DNA of 64,000 nt from JAVBLY01 sp031553035 (GTDB lineage: Bacteria; Bacillota; Clostridia; Peptostreptococcales; Anaerovoracaceae): contig JAVBLY010000008.1 in NCBI GenBank assembly GCA_031553035.1, positions 62,001-126,000 of the forward strand, written 5' to 3'. This document shows, one piece after another, positions 1-8,146 of this stretch; position 1 is the first letter of the stretch, and every line of letters begins with the position of its first letter. The translations under genes and the position numbers were made by a program. A model generated the notes under the pieces. The model was not told the DNA's origin. It saw nothing but the letters and a program-made list of their open reading frames with translations, and made no database searches.

Positions 1-1520
1 GGGTCCAGACCCTTGCCGTCATCACTGACAGAAATTATGATATCTCCACCCATATTCTGAGCAGAAAGGATTATTTGTCCGGTCGAACTTTTACCGCTCT
101 TTTCTCTTTCGACTTTAGTTTCGATAGCGTGATCCATTGCATTTCTGACAAGATGCATGATGGGATCACCAAGAGCATCGAGAATAGTTTTGTCGACTTC
201 GGTATTCTCTCCGATCAGAATCAGTTCTGCGGCTTTATCAAGATCCTTGCACATGTCTCTTACAACCCTGCGCATCCTCTGGAAAACAGAGGATATGGGA
301 ACCAGTCTGACAGACATGACTATGTCCTGAAGTTCATCTGTTAACTTACTCAGCTGACGTGCAGATTTTCTGAAACTGTCCAGCTTAAGATCCTGAAGAT
401 CCGGATTCTCTGTTACCATCGATTCTGTTATAACCAGCTCTCCTACAAGATCCATAAGGTCGTCAAGTTTGGTTAGATCCACATTTATAAGACTTTGCTT
501 TGTTGGCTTCGATGTTTTCTGAACTGATGCTTCTTTTTTGTCGGGATTAGTGATTTCAACAGATGAAGGTTCTGCGGTCAGTGCCGGAGCGTCATCACTG
601 GCAGGTTCTTCTTCACTTTCGAGAATCACTTCCTGCACTTTTAGCTCTGTCGGCGAGCCCTGATCCACTCCTTTTATTCCGGAAACATCTGGCATCTTTT
701 TCATAAAGGAAACAGATTCAACAGAAAGAGTTCCTTTGGAAACAGTTTCGATCTCTTCCCGGGACAGTGAAGTGGTAAAACTTACATAAAATCCGTTTTC
801 TATTATATAGCTTGCCGAATCTGCATTGTTTTCAAGATCTGAGGGAATGGATTCATTTACAGTCCCAAGTTCTCTAAGTTTGTTAACGAGCATGAACGCT
901 CTGATATTTTCCATTTTTGATCCATCATTAAAATAAACATGAAGGAAATATGTCTTTGTAGTTGTAGCCGGAGTCGGCATTTTTTCGGGATTTGAAGCGG
1001 TAATAGGTTCAGGTGTCCTGATCAGAGGGTTTTCAGGAGCAGGGGCTCCTGCCTGTGTTCCGCCCAGAGTCCTGCCTACATCTATTTTAGGTTCTTTTGG
1101 TGCGGCTTTGCTGCTGAAATCATCAAGCATTGCCTGAACTTCAGCTTCCAGGCTGTAGTTTTCGGTTTCAAGTTCCTCGCCGTCCTGAATCTTCTTGATT
1201 TCGCCTTTAAGAAAATCAGATACTTTCAGAACAAGATCAAAGAGAGGCGGAAACTTTTCTTCAGAAACACCGTTGTCCCGTATTATGGAGAAAAGGTCTT
1301 CGGTTTTGTGAGACACTTTTGCAATCAAATCAAATGCCATCATGGCTGAAGATCCTTTGATGGTGTGCATTATTCTAAAGATTTCGTTGATGTTTTCGCT
1401 TGTTAAGCTATTATCCGACTCAGACTGTAATAATATGCTGTCCAGTTGATCTAAAAGACCGGTTGCTTCGAATAAATAAAGCTCCAACATGGAATCGTTT
1501 GAAAAATCATTATCGCTCAT
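1..1520 (-). CDS. cheA: Chemotaxis histidine kinase CheA (partial, 3' end outside window)
   Basis: CheA autophosphorylates on a histidine in response to receptors and passes the phosphate to CheY and CheB. About 506 codons are visible before the frame runs off the left edge. The HPt domain at the N-terminus carries MHTIKGSSAM, with the phosphorylated His near residue 52. A Pro/Glu-rich stretch with a P2-like segment follows, then a dimerisation helix near 345-370 (DLTKLDDLMDLVGELVI). The ATPase N box LVRNAMDHAIE lies near 457 and the G1 box DDGKGLDP at the window edge. The rest of the ATPase domain and the CheW-like domain lie outside. The ATG at 1518-1520 has a GGCGGGG ribosome site just upstream. 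The gene diverges from the cheY-cheB operon, although it usually sits with those genes. The family call is firm. Confidence 0.95.
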   Translation of the reverse strand, partial: MSDNDFSNDSMLELYLFEATGLLDQLDSILLQSESDNSLTSENINEIFRIMHTIKGSSAMMAFDLIAKVSHKTEDLFSIIRDNGVSEEKFPPLFDLVLKVSDFLKGEIKKIQDGEELETENYSLEAEVQAMLDDFSSKAAPKEPKIDVGRTLGGTQAGAPAPENPLIRTPEPITASNPEKMPTPATTTKTYFLHVYFNDGSKMENIRAFMLVNKLRELGTVNESIPSDLENNADSASYIIENGFYVSFTTSLSREEIETVSKGTLSVESVSFMKKMPDVSGIKGVDQGSPTELKVQEVILESEEEPASDDAPALTAEPSSVEITNPDKKEASVQKTSKPTKQSLINVDLTKLDDLMDLVGELVITESMVTENPDLQDLKLDSFRKSARQLSKLTDELQDIVMSVRLVPISSVFQRMRRVVRDMCKDLDKAAELILIGENTEVDKTILDALGDPIMHLVRNAMDHAIETKVEREKSGKSSTGQIILSAQNMGGDIIISVSDDGKGLD

Positions 1521-1580
1521 TTAACCCCGCCATTTGTTTTCTAATGATAATTATAGCTAATCAGTATGATTATATTACAT

Positions 1581-1621
1581 TTTTCCTGAATTTTAAACAC
1601 CTTTCTTATATTTCAGGAAAA
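1581..1621. promoter_or_regulatory. 10-bp perfect dyad in the cheA / chemotaxis-operon divergent region
   Basis: TTTTCCTGAA (1581-1590) and TTCAGGAAAA (1612-1621) are exact inverted copies separated by 21 bases. They lie between the cheA start and the promoter of the opposite operon, whose first gene encodes an XRE-type DNA-binding protein. Widely spaced half-sites in a divergent promoter region would suit an autoregulator controlling both sides. Binding is inferred only from position and symmetry. Confidence 0.4.
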
Positions 1622-1653
1622 GATTTTTTTGACGGTCAATTGACTTTAAAGTA

Positions 1654-1682
1654 TTGCATATGAAAAAAAATCAAGCTATAAT
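1654..1682 (+). promoter_or_regulatory. Sigma-A-type promoter of the XRE-chemotaxis operon
   Basis: TTGCAT at 1654-1659 and a perfect TATAAT at 1677-1682 are separated by 17 bases. They lie about 55 bases upstream of the TTG start at 1737, so transcription would begin near 1689 and read the XRE regulator and the chemotaxis genes. No flagellar sigma-D-type element was obvious here. Confidence 0.6.
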
Positions 1683-1736
1683 ATAATTCAATAATCAGAA
1701 TTAAATCAATGATTTTTGAACGGAGGGTGTAATAAA

Positions 1737-2108
1737 TTGGATGGAATAAATGACATTGTCAGAAACAATATTAAAATCTATAGAAAAATGCGCAAGATGA
1801 CTCAAAAGGGACTTGCTGAAGCTCTGGATGTTACCCATAGTTCCGTTTCCGCATGGGAAATCGGTAAAAATTCGATCGACCTTGAAAGACTTAATGATAT
1901 CTGCAGTGTTCTTGAGATAACGCTTCCTGAACTGCTTTCAGAAAATTTAAGTACAGAAGTAGCAGAGCAGAACGAAGAGAATAAGCAGATGATAGAGTAT
2001 ATCAACCAAAGGCCGGAAGTGAAAAAACTTCTTGATGTTACCGAGGATTCAAGAAGCAACGATATTATGGTAGCGGTCAAAGTACTGGAAGCCCTTAAAA
2101 AGAGATAA
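1737..2108 (+). CDS. XRE-family helix-turn-helix regulator
   Basis: A 123-residue cytoplasmic regulator. Residues about 7-65 form a Cro/CI-type helix-turn-helix (KMTQKGLAEALDVTHSSVSAWE), followed by an acidic, mostly helical tail that may be the dimerisation region. The TTG at 1737 is preferred because GGAGGG (1722-1727) lies nine bases upstream. A TTG further upstream at 1716 would place that ribosome site inside the gene. It is the first gene of the cheY-comFB-cheC-cheD-cheW-cheB operon, so it probably controls motility or chemotaxis transcription. The dyad at 1581-1621 is a candidate target. No orthologue is recognised. Confidence 0.8.
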   Translation: MDGINDIVRNNIKIYRKMRKMTQKGLAEALDVTHSSVSAWEIGKNSIDLERLNDICSVLEITLPELLSENLSTEVAEQNEENKQMIEYINQRPEVKKLLDVTEDSRSNDIMVAVKVLEALKKR

Positions 2109-2125
2109 ACAGCAAGGAGAGCGCG

Positions 2126-2488
2126 ATGTCGAAAATTCTTATAGTTGATGATGCCGCATTCATGAGGATGATGGTTAAGGAAAATTTGAAAAAAGCAGGG
2201 TATACAGATTTTATTGAAGCGGGGAACGGAGAAGAAGCATTAAAAAAATTCGGGTCCGAATCACCGGATCTGGTTTTGCTTGATATAACCATGCCAATAA
2301 TGGACGGTATAACCGCACTTAAAGAAATCAAGGCGTTAGATTCGTCAGCGAAGGTTGTCATGTGTTCGGCCATGGGCCAGGACAGCATGGTAATCGAGGC
2401 GATCAAGCTGGGGGCACTTGATTTTATTGTCAAGCCATTTAAGCCTGAAAGACTGGTTCAGACAGTTAAAAACATACTGAATAATTAA
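2126..2488 (+). CDS. cheY: Chemotaxis response regulator CheY
   Basis: A single receiver domain of 120 residues, the usual length for a free-standing CheY. The acidic pocket is Asp8-Asp9, the phosphorylation site is Asp53 (LLLDITMP), the switch serine is Ser81 and the conserved lysine is Lys103 (VKPF). Phosphorylated by CheA, it would bind the flagellar switch. AAGGAGAG lies a few bases before the ATG. Seventeen bases separate it from the XRE gene, consistent with one operon. An orphan receiver cannot be excluded from the sequence alone, but linkage with cheC, cheD, cheW and cheB makes CheY the natural call. Confidence 0.92.
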   Translation: MSKILIVDDAAFMRMMVKENLKKAGYTDFIEAGNGEEALKKFGSESPDLVLLDITMPIMDGITALKEIKALDSSAKVVMCSAMGQDSMVIEAIKLGALDFIVKPFKPERLVQTVKNILNN

Positions 2489-2537
2489 TAATCACAGAAA
2501 CAAGCACTGTCACCGTGGGTAAGAAAAGAGGGTAAAA

Positions 2538-2837
2538 ATGAAAGACGACCTGAATGAAAGTGTTTTTAATCTTACGAAAACTCTGACCGAAGAGCTGCTT
2601 TCTTCGGTCATGAAAAAATTAGATTTGGAAGAAACCAAACAAAACAGAGATGACGTTTTGGCGCTTGCACTGAATTATCTGCCCGCCAAATATGTGACGA
2701 CAGATGAAGGCAAGCAATACGCCAAACTTATCGAGGTGTATCGGATCCAATACGAATCAGATGTTCTTACAGCATTGACCAAAGCATGTATCAAAGTAAA
2801 AGAAAAGCCCAGAGAACACGGCAACAAGGAGGCTTAA
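2538..2837 (+). CDS. ComFB-family protein (possible c-di-GMP sensor)
   Basis: A 99-residue soluble protein. The central block ALNYLPAKYVTTDEGKQYAK, followed by YESDVLTALTKACIKV and a PR motif, matches the late-competence ComFB family (Pfam ComFB). In Bacillus subtilis comFB lies in a competence operon and its function is unclear. ComFB-like proteins of cyanobacteria are reported to bind cyclic di-GMP, which would make this a possible second-messenger input to chemotaxis. It stands between cheY and cheC with a GAGGG ribosome site, well inside the operon. The family call is good and the role is inference. Confidence 0.8.
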   Translation: MKDDLNESVFNLTKTLTEELLSSVMKKLDLEETKQNRDDVLALALNYLPAKYVTTDEGKQYAKLIEVYRIQYESDVLTALTKACIKVKEKPREHGNKEA

Positions 2838-2839
2838 AT

Positions 2840-3460
2840 TTGATCAAACTTTACGAAGAATTAAGCGATTCTCACATTGATGTCTTAAGGGAAATAGGCA
2901 ATATCGGAGCAGGTAATGCTGCTACCTCCCTTGGCGTCCTTATCGATGAAACTGTTACAATCGCTATCCCCGAAGTCAGGATAGAAGACTACGACACCGT
3001 TATCAATTCAATTGGCGGAGCAGAAAAAATGGTAGTTGCCGTTCTGATTAATTTCAGCGGAGATGCCAACGGAATGATAATGTTCATTCTTGATATGGAT
3101 GATGCAAAGAACATCACTGAGATCCTTGTCGGCAAAGAAGATGATGACATAGAAGGATTGAGTGAAATGAAAATTTCCGCAGTCAAGGAGATCGGAAACA
3201 TACTGGGCTCTTCATATCTTGGTTCCATTGCGGCACTCACCGGAATGAAAATAGAGATATCCATACCATTCGTTGCTGTGGATATGGCCGGCAGCATATT
3301 GAGTACACCGGTCATAAAATTCGGCGCAATCGATGATAAAGTCATGTTCATCGAAGAAAGCTTCAATACCGAAACCCGAAAGCTTAAGAGCAATGTGATA
3401 ATGTTTGCTGAAATAGAAACCATCAAAGACATATTAGGCAGAATGGGCATTGATATATGA
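2840..3460 (+). CDS. cheC: CheY-P phosphatase CheC
   Basis: A 206-residue CheC, the usual length. It dephosphorylates CheY-P and pairs with CheD. The two pseudo-symmetric phosphatase helices are both intact: DVLREIGNIGAGNAATSL near the N-terminus and SAVKEIGNILGSSYLGSI in the second half, each with the E-x-x-N pair. The chosen start is TTG at 2840, because AAGGAGG at 2826-2832 lies seven bases upstream. Earlier in-frame starts overlap comFB. Its stop overlaps the cheD start by four bases (ATGA), so the two partners are translationally coupled. Confidence 0.93.
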   Translation: MIKLYEELSDSHIDVLREIGNIGAGNAATSLGVLIDETVTIAIPEVRIEDYDTVINSIGGAEKMVVAVLINFSGDANGMIMFILDMDDAKNITEILVGKEDDDIEGLSEMKISAVKEIGNILGSSYLGSIAALTGMKIEISIPFVAVDMAGSILSTPVIKFGAIDDKVMFIEESFNTETRKLKSNVIMFAEIETIKDILGRMGIDI

Positions 3461-3948
3461 ATGAGCTGATCGTTGTCGGTATTTCTGACTACAAGATTTC
3501 AAAAACAAATATTCTGGCTACATACGCGTTAGGATCCTGCGTTGGGACATCCATCTATGATATGAAAAGCGGTCTCGGCGGATTATCACATATCATGCTA
3601 CCTGACAGTGCAATCAATGTTTCAGCTGAGAATTTGAACAGGATGAAATTTGCGGATACTGCACTTGTTGATATGGTTGAACACCTGATAAAACAAGGTG
3701 CGGTTAAGGGGAATATGAAGGCAAAAATTGCAGGTGGTGCAAACATGTTCGATATTCAGGGCAGCAATAATAGTTTTGGGAATATCGGGGCAAGAAATGT
3801 GGAAAGTGTCAAAGAATCATTAGAAAAATTAGGAATACCTATTATAGGTGAAGATACAGGCTCCAATTACGGCAGAACAGTATTTTTCAAACCGGATACA
3901 GGAATAGTAACAGTTAAGTCCATCGGCAAAAAAATAATAGAATTATAG
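3457..3948 (+). CDS. cheD: Chemoreceptor glutamine deamidase CheD
   Basis: CheD deamidates specific glutamines of methyl-accepting chemoreceptors and stimulates CheC. The length of 163 residues is standard. The cysteine-hydrolase residues are visible: Cys28 in ALGSCVG, His45 in GGLSHIMLP, and Thr22 in the position of the third catalytic residue. The start overlaps the cheC stop by four bases. No chemoreceptor or cheR gene is in this window, so its substrates are encoded elsewhere. Confidence 0.94.
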   Translation: MNELIVVGISDYKISKTNILATYALGSCVGTSIYDMKSGLGGLSHIMLPDSAINVSAENLNRMKFADTALVDMVEHLIKQGAVKGNMKAKIAGGANMFDIQGSNNSFGNIGARNVESVKESLEKLGIPIIGEDTGSNYGRTVFFKPDTGIVTVKSIGKKIIEL

Positions 3949-3965
3949 TAACGGCGGAGGGAAAA

Positions 3966-4478
3966 ATGGTTGATATTACTAACAGTGAAGAACTAACAGT
4001 TGAGGATACTCAACACGGTCGTTTTCTTACCTTTACTCTTGAAGAAAATGTATACGGGATCGCGATCAAATTCGTTACCGAGATAATCGGCATGCAGACT
4101 ATAACGCCTGTACCCGAGACGCCGGCTTATCTTAAAGGGATAATAAACTTAAGAGGAAAGATTATTCCTCTTATCGATGTCCGTCTAAAATTTGGAAAAC
4201 CCGAAGTAAAATACAACGAAAGGACATGTGTAGTCGTAGTCGAAGTCGATAACATATCAGTCGGTCTTATAGTAGATATGGTGGATGATGTACTGACGAT
4301 TCCCGATGACAAAATAGCTCCGCCGCCTGTAGGTACCGGCGGATATGATAACAGATACATAGAAGGAATAGGACAAACCGATGGTCAGGTTCTGCTTTTG
4401 CTCGATGCGGAGAGGATCCTGAAAAGCGATGAAATAGCAATGATGGAAGAGGTTTCATCACAAAACAACGCAGAATAG
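3966..4478 (+). CDS. cheW: Chemotaxis coupling protein CheW
   Basis: A single CheW domain (about residues 15-155 of 170) that links chemoreceptors to CheA in the membrane arrays. Recognisable stretches are FTLEENVYGIAIKFVTEII, the VPETPAYLKGIINLRGKIIP loop and SVGLIVDMVDDVLTI. The N-terminal 15 residues and the C-terminal tail are acidic and probably flexible. The ribosome site GGAGGG stands six bases before the ATG. It sits 17 bases after cheD and 35 before cheB in the same operon. Confidence 0.94.
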   Translation: MVDITNSEELTVEDTQHGRFLTFTLEENVYGIAIKFVTEIIGMQTITPVPETPAYLKGIINLRGKIIPLIDVRLKFGKPEVKYNERTCVVVVEVDNISVGLIVDMVDDVLTIPDDKIAPPPVGTGGYDNRYIEGIGQTDGQVLLLLDAERILKSDEIAMMEEVSSQNNAE

Positions 4479-4513
4479 ACTTATATAAGGTAGTAGGCTA
4501 ACGAGGGATTTTC

Positions 4514-5536
4514 ATGGAAAAAATAAAAGTTCTGGTAGTTGACGATTCATTACTATTTAGAGAAACTTTATCAAAGGGGCTCAGACAATACAGCTTCATT
4601 GAGATAATTGGCGTTGCCGGAGATCCTTTTGAAGCAAAAGACAAGATTCTGGAGCTAAAGCCTGATGTGGTTACTCTTGATGTTGAAATGCCCAGAATGG
4701 ATGGCATAAAATTTTTAAAAAAACTCCTGCCGTCCTATCCCGTTCCGGTAATAGTGATCTCTTCACTAAAGGAGAGTGTCTTTGAAGCCATGGACGCCGG
4801 AGCTTTGGATTTTGTCGGGAAACCTCAGCCGGGTCATGACCCTGCTGAATTCATAAGAGACGTATCAATAAAAATCAAAGGAGCATCAAGAGCAAAGATC
4901 GCATACAGAAGTGCTGCTCCGCAAATCGATCTTTCGACCGAGGGAGTAAAAGGCCGCGTCGACCCCAAGTCCTTGATAGCAATAGGTGCATCAACCGGCG
5001 GAACAGAAGCTATATTCAGTATGCTCACAAAGTTCTCGGTCAATATGCCCGGTATTGTTATCGTTCAGCATATGCCCCCCGGATTCACAAAACTTTATGC
5101 CGACAGGCTTAATAATTCCTGCGAGCTAAATGTAAAAGAAGCAGAGGATGGTGACATAATCAGACCCGGTCATGTTCTGGTGGCGCCCGGAGATTTCAAT
5201 TTGACTGTTCGCGAAAGACAGGGGATATATACAGTAAAATGTGCACAGACAGAAAAAGTAAACGGTCACAGACCTTCTGTCGATGTGCTGTTCGACTCAG
5301 TGGCATCCAATGTAGGCAGCAATGCCATGGGAATCATTCTTACCGGAATGGGTTCAGATGGAGCAAAAGGTCTTCTCAAAATGCGTGAGGCCGGTGCCTA
5401 TACCATTGGTCAGGATGAAAAAAGTTCGGTGGTATACGGTATGCCAATGGCGGCTTACAATGCCGGCGCAGTCATGCAACAGTCTCCATTGTTCAGAATA
5501 CCTGATGATGTAATCAGAAAGTTCTCGTCATTCTGA
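4514..5536 (+). CDS. cheB: Chemoreceptor methylesterase/deamidase CheB
   Basis: A receiver domain (residues 1-120: Asp10, Asp11, phosphorylation site Asp56 in TLDVEMP) joined by a linker to a C-terminal methylesterase (about 150-335). The serine-hydrolase triad is in GASTGGTEAI, VQHMPPGF and GMGSDGAKG. CheB removes methyl groups from receptors when phosphorylated by CheA and so resets adaptation. It is the last gene of the operon and a strong terminator follows. The matching methyltransferase cheR was not found in the window. Confidence 0.95.
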   Translation: MEKIKVLVVDDSLLFRETLSKGLRQYSFIEIIGVAGDPFEAKDKILELKPDVVTLDVEMPRMDGIKFLKKLLPSYPVPVIVISSLKESVFEAMDAGALDFVGKPQPGHDPAEFIRDVSIKIKGASRAKIAYRSAAPQIDLSTEGVKGRVDPKSLIAIGASTGGTEAIFSMLTKFSVNMPGIVIVQHMPPGFTKLYADRLNNSCELNVKEAEDGDIIRPGHVLVAPGDFNLTVRERQGIYTVKCAQTEKVNGHRPSVDVLFDSVASNVGSNAMGIILTGMGSDGAKGLLKMREAGAYTIGQDEKSSVVYGMPMAAYNAGAVMQQSPLFRIPDDVIRKFSSF

Positions 5537-5580
5537 TTCATAGGATAGATTACACTATATAAATAATCGAATTATTAGAA

Positions 5581-5609
5581 AAACACCCATTTTTATGGGT
5601 GTTTTTTTT
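5581..5609 (+). terminator. Rho-independent terminator after cheB
   Basis: AAACACCCAT, loop TTTT, ATGGGTGTTT, then a run of T. A perfect 10-bp stem with a U-tract 45 bases after the cheB stop, ending the chemotaxis operon. Confidence 0.9.
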
Positions 5610-5744
5610 ACGGGAATCTGTAAATTCGATTATTGATACAATAGTTTTGTTGAGGGTACCTTTTTTTTACTAAATTGATTAAATAATATCAAAAGGGGTA
5701 AATTTCAATTACAATATAAAATTTTGTGTGATAGGAGAATATTA

Positions 5745-7763
5745 ATGGAAAACATAATGAAGAAAAACAAAAAAAAGAAGATAATAGGAATACTGCTTGC
5801 CGCATTGGTAATATGTACCCTCTTACCTTTGGGAGTTTTCGGTTCTGATGTAACGCCCAAAGACATCACATCAAAGGTTAGTTTCGGTGATGTTGAGATT
5901 CAGGCAAATGCTCTCAAACCGAACTCAACATGGGAAAAGGATTGGCAGACATTTATCAAAAATGGACAGATAACTGATAGCTTTGATGACTATAAGGTGA
6001 TAGCAGGTGAGAGTCTCAGAGTTTACTGTTACTGGTCGATTTCAGAAGAAAACATGCCGAGTGTCAATGATGGTGACTATTTTGAGATACCCATCGATGA
6101 AAGTGTTCTTAAACTGGATTCAATAAAGGGTGCCGATGTATACGCATCTGATGCAAGCGGTAATGAGATAGTTATCGGCAAACTAAAAGTAACTGACAAT
6201 AAGCTGGTCATTACTCTTAACAGTGAAGGCGCTAATGCTTCGGAACTTTCTGAAGGATGGGTAATGGGCATCGTAAGTGTCAAAGATGGAACAGAAAACC
6301 AAAAAACCACTGAAATTGCGGGCGTTGACATAGTATTTGATTTTACACCTAAAGACAATTCAGGCGGGACTTCAACAGGCACTATATATGCGAAATCCGA
6401 TCCGGGCGCAATCACAAAAACCGGCTGGATAAGTGACGGAAACAGGAATGCAGAGTTCACATTGCAGGTAAACGGAGATGCACTTTTTAATAAGATGAAA
6501 TCCAACACCGACGTTACAGTAAGAGAAAATGTCATAGTAAAAGACTTCCTTCCCTCAAATCTGAAATACAGAACAGATGTCGCTCCGGTTTCTTTCTATG
6601 CTCCATATTATATTATGATGGGAGATAGCGAAAGCGGTAAGAATACAAGCGGACAGGTGTCATCAACGACATTTTCCAATCCTGAGCTTAAAAAAGTATA
6701 TACGAAAATTGATACAACCGGAATGTCTCTTTCCGATTTTGAAAAGAAAATAGAGTCAACACCAAACAGTTACGGTATATTTGAAGATGTATATTTTATG
6801 GCCAATATGGGAAATATGCCTGATGATTCTTTGATGATGCCGCTGACCAAAGCTCAGATATCAGATAAGCTTTTAGCAAGCACGGCGATTGCAGGGACTG
6901 ATGACAGCCGGTATATCAATTCAATGGCAGCGTATAATAATGTATACGGTAGTAACGCCAATGTACCGGTACTGAGCGTTTCTATAGTCCTCAGGACTGA
7001 TTATACAGGTCGCGGCGGCGATAAAGATCAGGCAACGAATACAGCTTCAGTTGTATGGAAAAACTCAAAAGCAGTTGATAGCAGCACGACCAAGAAATTC
7101 TCCGTTTACTCAGGCGGTGCGAATATGGGTGAAAAATACAGTGTCACCATAGAAAAGAAGGACGGAGATACTCAGGAACTTTTGAATGGTGTGGAATTCA
7201 AACTGGAAAAATTTAATAGTGAATCGAATAGTTACACACAGTATAAATCACTATATGATGATGAAATAAAAGCAACGACAGACGGAGCAGTACTATTTCA
7301 CGGACTATCAAAAGGAAAGTATAAAATAGTAGAGGAAAAAGGTCTCGACGGATACACCGACAAAATAGAATTTGTTGACGCAAATGGTGATCCTGCCGAC
7401 GGAACTTTTGAAATAACAGGTGAAGAAAAAGGTACTATCAAAATTACGGCAAATAATTATAAAGAAGAAACTCCAACAGAAGGTGCCATTGAAACAACTC
7501 CAACAGAAGGTGCCATTGAAACAACTCCGGGAGCTGTTGCGGGTGAAGAGAGATTCCCCGATGATATCATCGGAAGTACAGACGATAACTCAAATGTACT
7601 TGGAGAAGAGGGTACACCTGATGCAGCTGATGAAGGCAGCGTCTTAGGAGATGAAGCCAAAACCGGAGATCCGATGAATATGGTTCCGCTGCTGGTAATG
7701 GTACTGGTTGTCGCCATACTCATATTGGCGGTAAGCGTACAGGCAAAGAAGAGAAAAGAATAA
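5745..7763 (+). CDS. SpaA/Cna-B domain surface protein with C-terminal wall/membrane anchor
   Basis: A 672-residue exported protein. The N-terminus is a long signal peptide: a lysine-rich n-region, then IIGILLAALVICTLLPLGVF. Residues about 30-460 are adhesin-like with no family recognised. Residues about 465-575 form a SpaA/Cna-B-type domain (VTIEKKDGDTQELLNGVEF, then GLSKGKYKIVEEKGLDGYT), a fold often stabilised by isopeptide bonds. An acidic linker with two 9-residue repeats leads to AKTGD, a hydrophobic helix and KKRKE. That resembles an LPXTG sorting signal but lacks the Leu-Pro. The ATG at 5745 has AGGAGA six bases upstream. No sortase gene is in the window. It may be an adhesin or minor pilin. 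Confidence 0.8.
   Translation: MENIMKKNKKKKIIGILLAALVICTLLPLGVFGSDVTPKDITSKVSFGDVEIQANALKPNSTWEKDWQTFIKNGQITDSFDDYKVIAGESLRVYCYWSISEENMPSVNDGDYFEIPIDESVLKLDSIKGADVYASDASGNEIVIGKLKVTDNKLVITLNSEGANASELSEGWVMGIVSVKDGTENQKTTEIAGVDIVFDFTPKDNSGGTSTGTIYAKSDPGAITKTGWISDGNRNAEFTLQVNGDALFNKMKSNTDVTVRENVIVKDFLPSNLKYRTDVAPVSFYAPYYIMMGDSESGKNTSGQVSSTTFSNPELKKVYTKIDTTGMSLSDFEKKIESTPNSYGIFEDVYFMANMGNMPDDSLMMPLTKAQISDKLLASTAIAGTDDSRYINSMAAYNNVYGSNANVPVLSVSIVLRTDYTGRGGDKDQATNTASVVWKNSKAVDSSTTKKFSVYSGGANMGEKYSVTIEKKDGDTQELLNGVEFKLEKFNSESNSYTQYKSLYDDEIKATTDGAVLFHGLSKGKYKIVEEKGLDGYTDKIEFVDANGDPADGTFEITGEEKGTIKITANNYKEETPTEGAIETTPTEGAIETTPGAVAGEERFPDDIIGSTDDNSNVLGEEGTPDAADEGSVLGDEAKTGDPMNMVPLLVMVLVVAILILAVSVQAKKRKE
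7471..7524 (+). repeat. Two tandem 27-bp units inside the surface-protein linker
   Basis: Two exact head-to-tail copies (7471-7497 and 7498-7524), each coding for TPTEGAIET, with the start of a third copy at 7525. The unit is in frame, so slippage would change the linker length without breaking the gene. Confidence 0.9.
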
Positions 7764-7785
7764 TATATTTGATTTAATTGATAAG

Positions 7786-7813
7786 CAAGGCTCTCTTTTA
7801 GAGGGCCTTGTTT
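7786..7813 (+). terminator. Probable terminator after the SpaA-type protein
   Basis: CAAGGCTCTC (7786-7795), loop TTTTA, GAGGGCCTTG (7801-7810), then TTT. The stem has 10 pairs with one G-U. The T-tract is short, so efficiency is uncertain. Confidence 0.65.
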
Positions 7814-7898
7814 GCATATATATTCAATAACCTTGAATAATATACAGCCGGTGATGTGCATTGTATACAACATATTTTTAAAAAGTACAAAAAAGCTA

Positions 7899-7927
7899 TA
7901 GCCATGAACACGAATATATATTATAAT
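7899..7927 (+). promoter_or_regulatory. Candidate promoter of the PFOR gene
   Basis: TAGCCA (7899-7904), 17 bases, TATAAT (7922-7927). If used, the transcript has a leader of about 230 bases before the PFOR start. The stretch 7814-8162 holds no long gene. It contains this promoter, a hairpin, a short leader ORF and two TTGTGA half-sites near 7950-7980 that faintly resemble Rex sites. Confidence 0.45.
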
Positions 7928-8040
7928 ATCCTATTAATCAGGGTGATTATTTTTTTGTGATAAGAATCATGTGTTGTGAATAATTATCCTCTAAGGTAGC
8001 AAGTCAATTGTCCGCCAGACAGTTTTCATAATTACATGAG

Positions 8041-8065
8041 TTTTCACGGCAATAAGCTGTGAAAA
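8041..8065 (+). promoter_or_regulatory. Hairpin in the PFOR leader
   Basis: TTTTCACGGC, loop AATAA, GCTGTGAAAA: a 10-bp stem with one G-U pair. No T-run follows, so it is not a simple terminator. It ends three bases before the GGGGAA of a possible leader ORF and could control access to it. Confidence 0.5.
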
Positions 8066-8080
8066 TTGGGGAATATGTAG

Positions 8081-8146
8081 ATGATATGGCAACAAAAGTA
8101 TGGAGTGATTTTACGAAACGAGAGACTATTCGTAATTTTCGGGTAA
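8081..8146 (+). CDS. Possible 21-residue leader peptide upstream of PFOR
   Basis: ATG at 8081 runs 21 codons to TAA at 8144-8146, beginning MIWQQKYGVILRNERL. It has its own ribosome-site-like GGGGAA (8068-8073) seven bases upstream. Its stop lies five bases before the AGGAGG that serves PFOR, so ribosomes finishing it would reach the PFOR start. A 7-bp inverted repeat (TTACGAA 8111-8117, TTCGTAA 8129-8135) lies inside it. Short ORFs of this size arise by chance, so this is a candidate leader peptide only. Confidence 0.3.
   Translation: MIWQQKYGVILRNERLFVIFG

Noticed and set aside
1400..1663. Plus-strand frame across the cheA start
   Set aside because: Antisense to the CheA HPt region and into the divergent promoter; no ribosome site or family.
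7471..7524. CRISPR-like repeat
   Set aside because: Two abutting coding repeats without spacers; no cas genes anywhere in the window.
7950..7990. Rex-type redox operator before PFOR
   Set aside because: Only TTGTGA half-sites are present; the matching inverted half is absent, so it is mentioned only as a faint resemblance.
8086..8101. TGGCAAC near the PFOR start as a second sigma-54 promoter
   Set aside because: The -12 TTGC element is missing at the required spacing.
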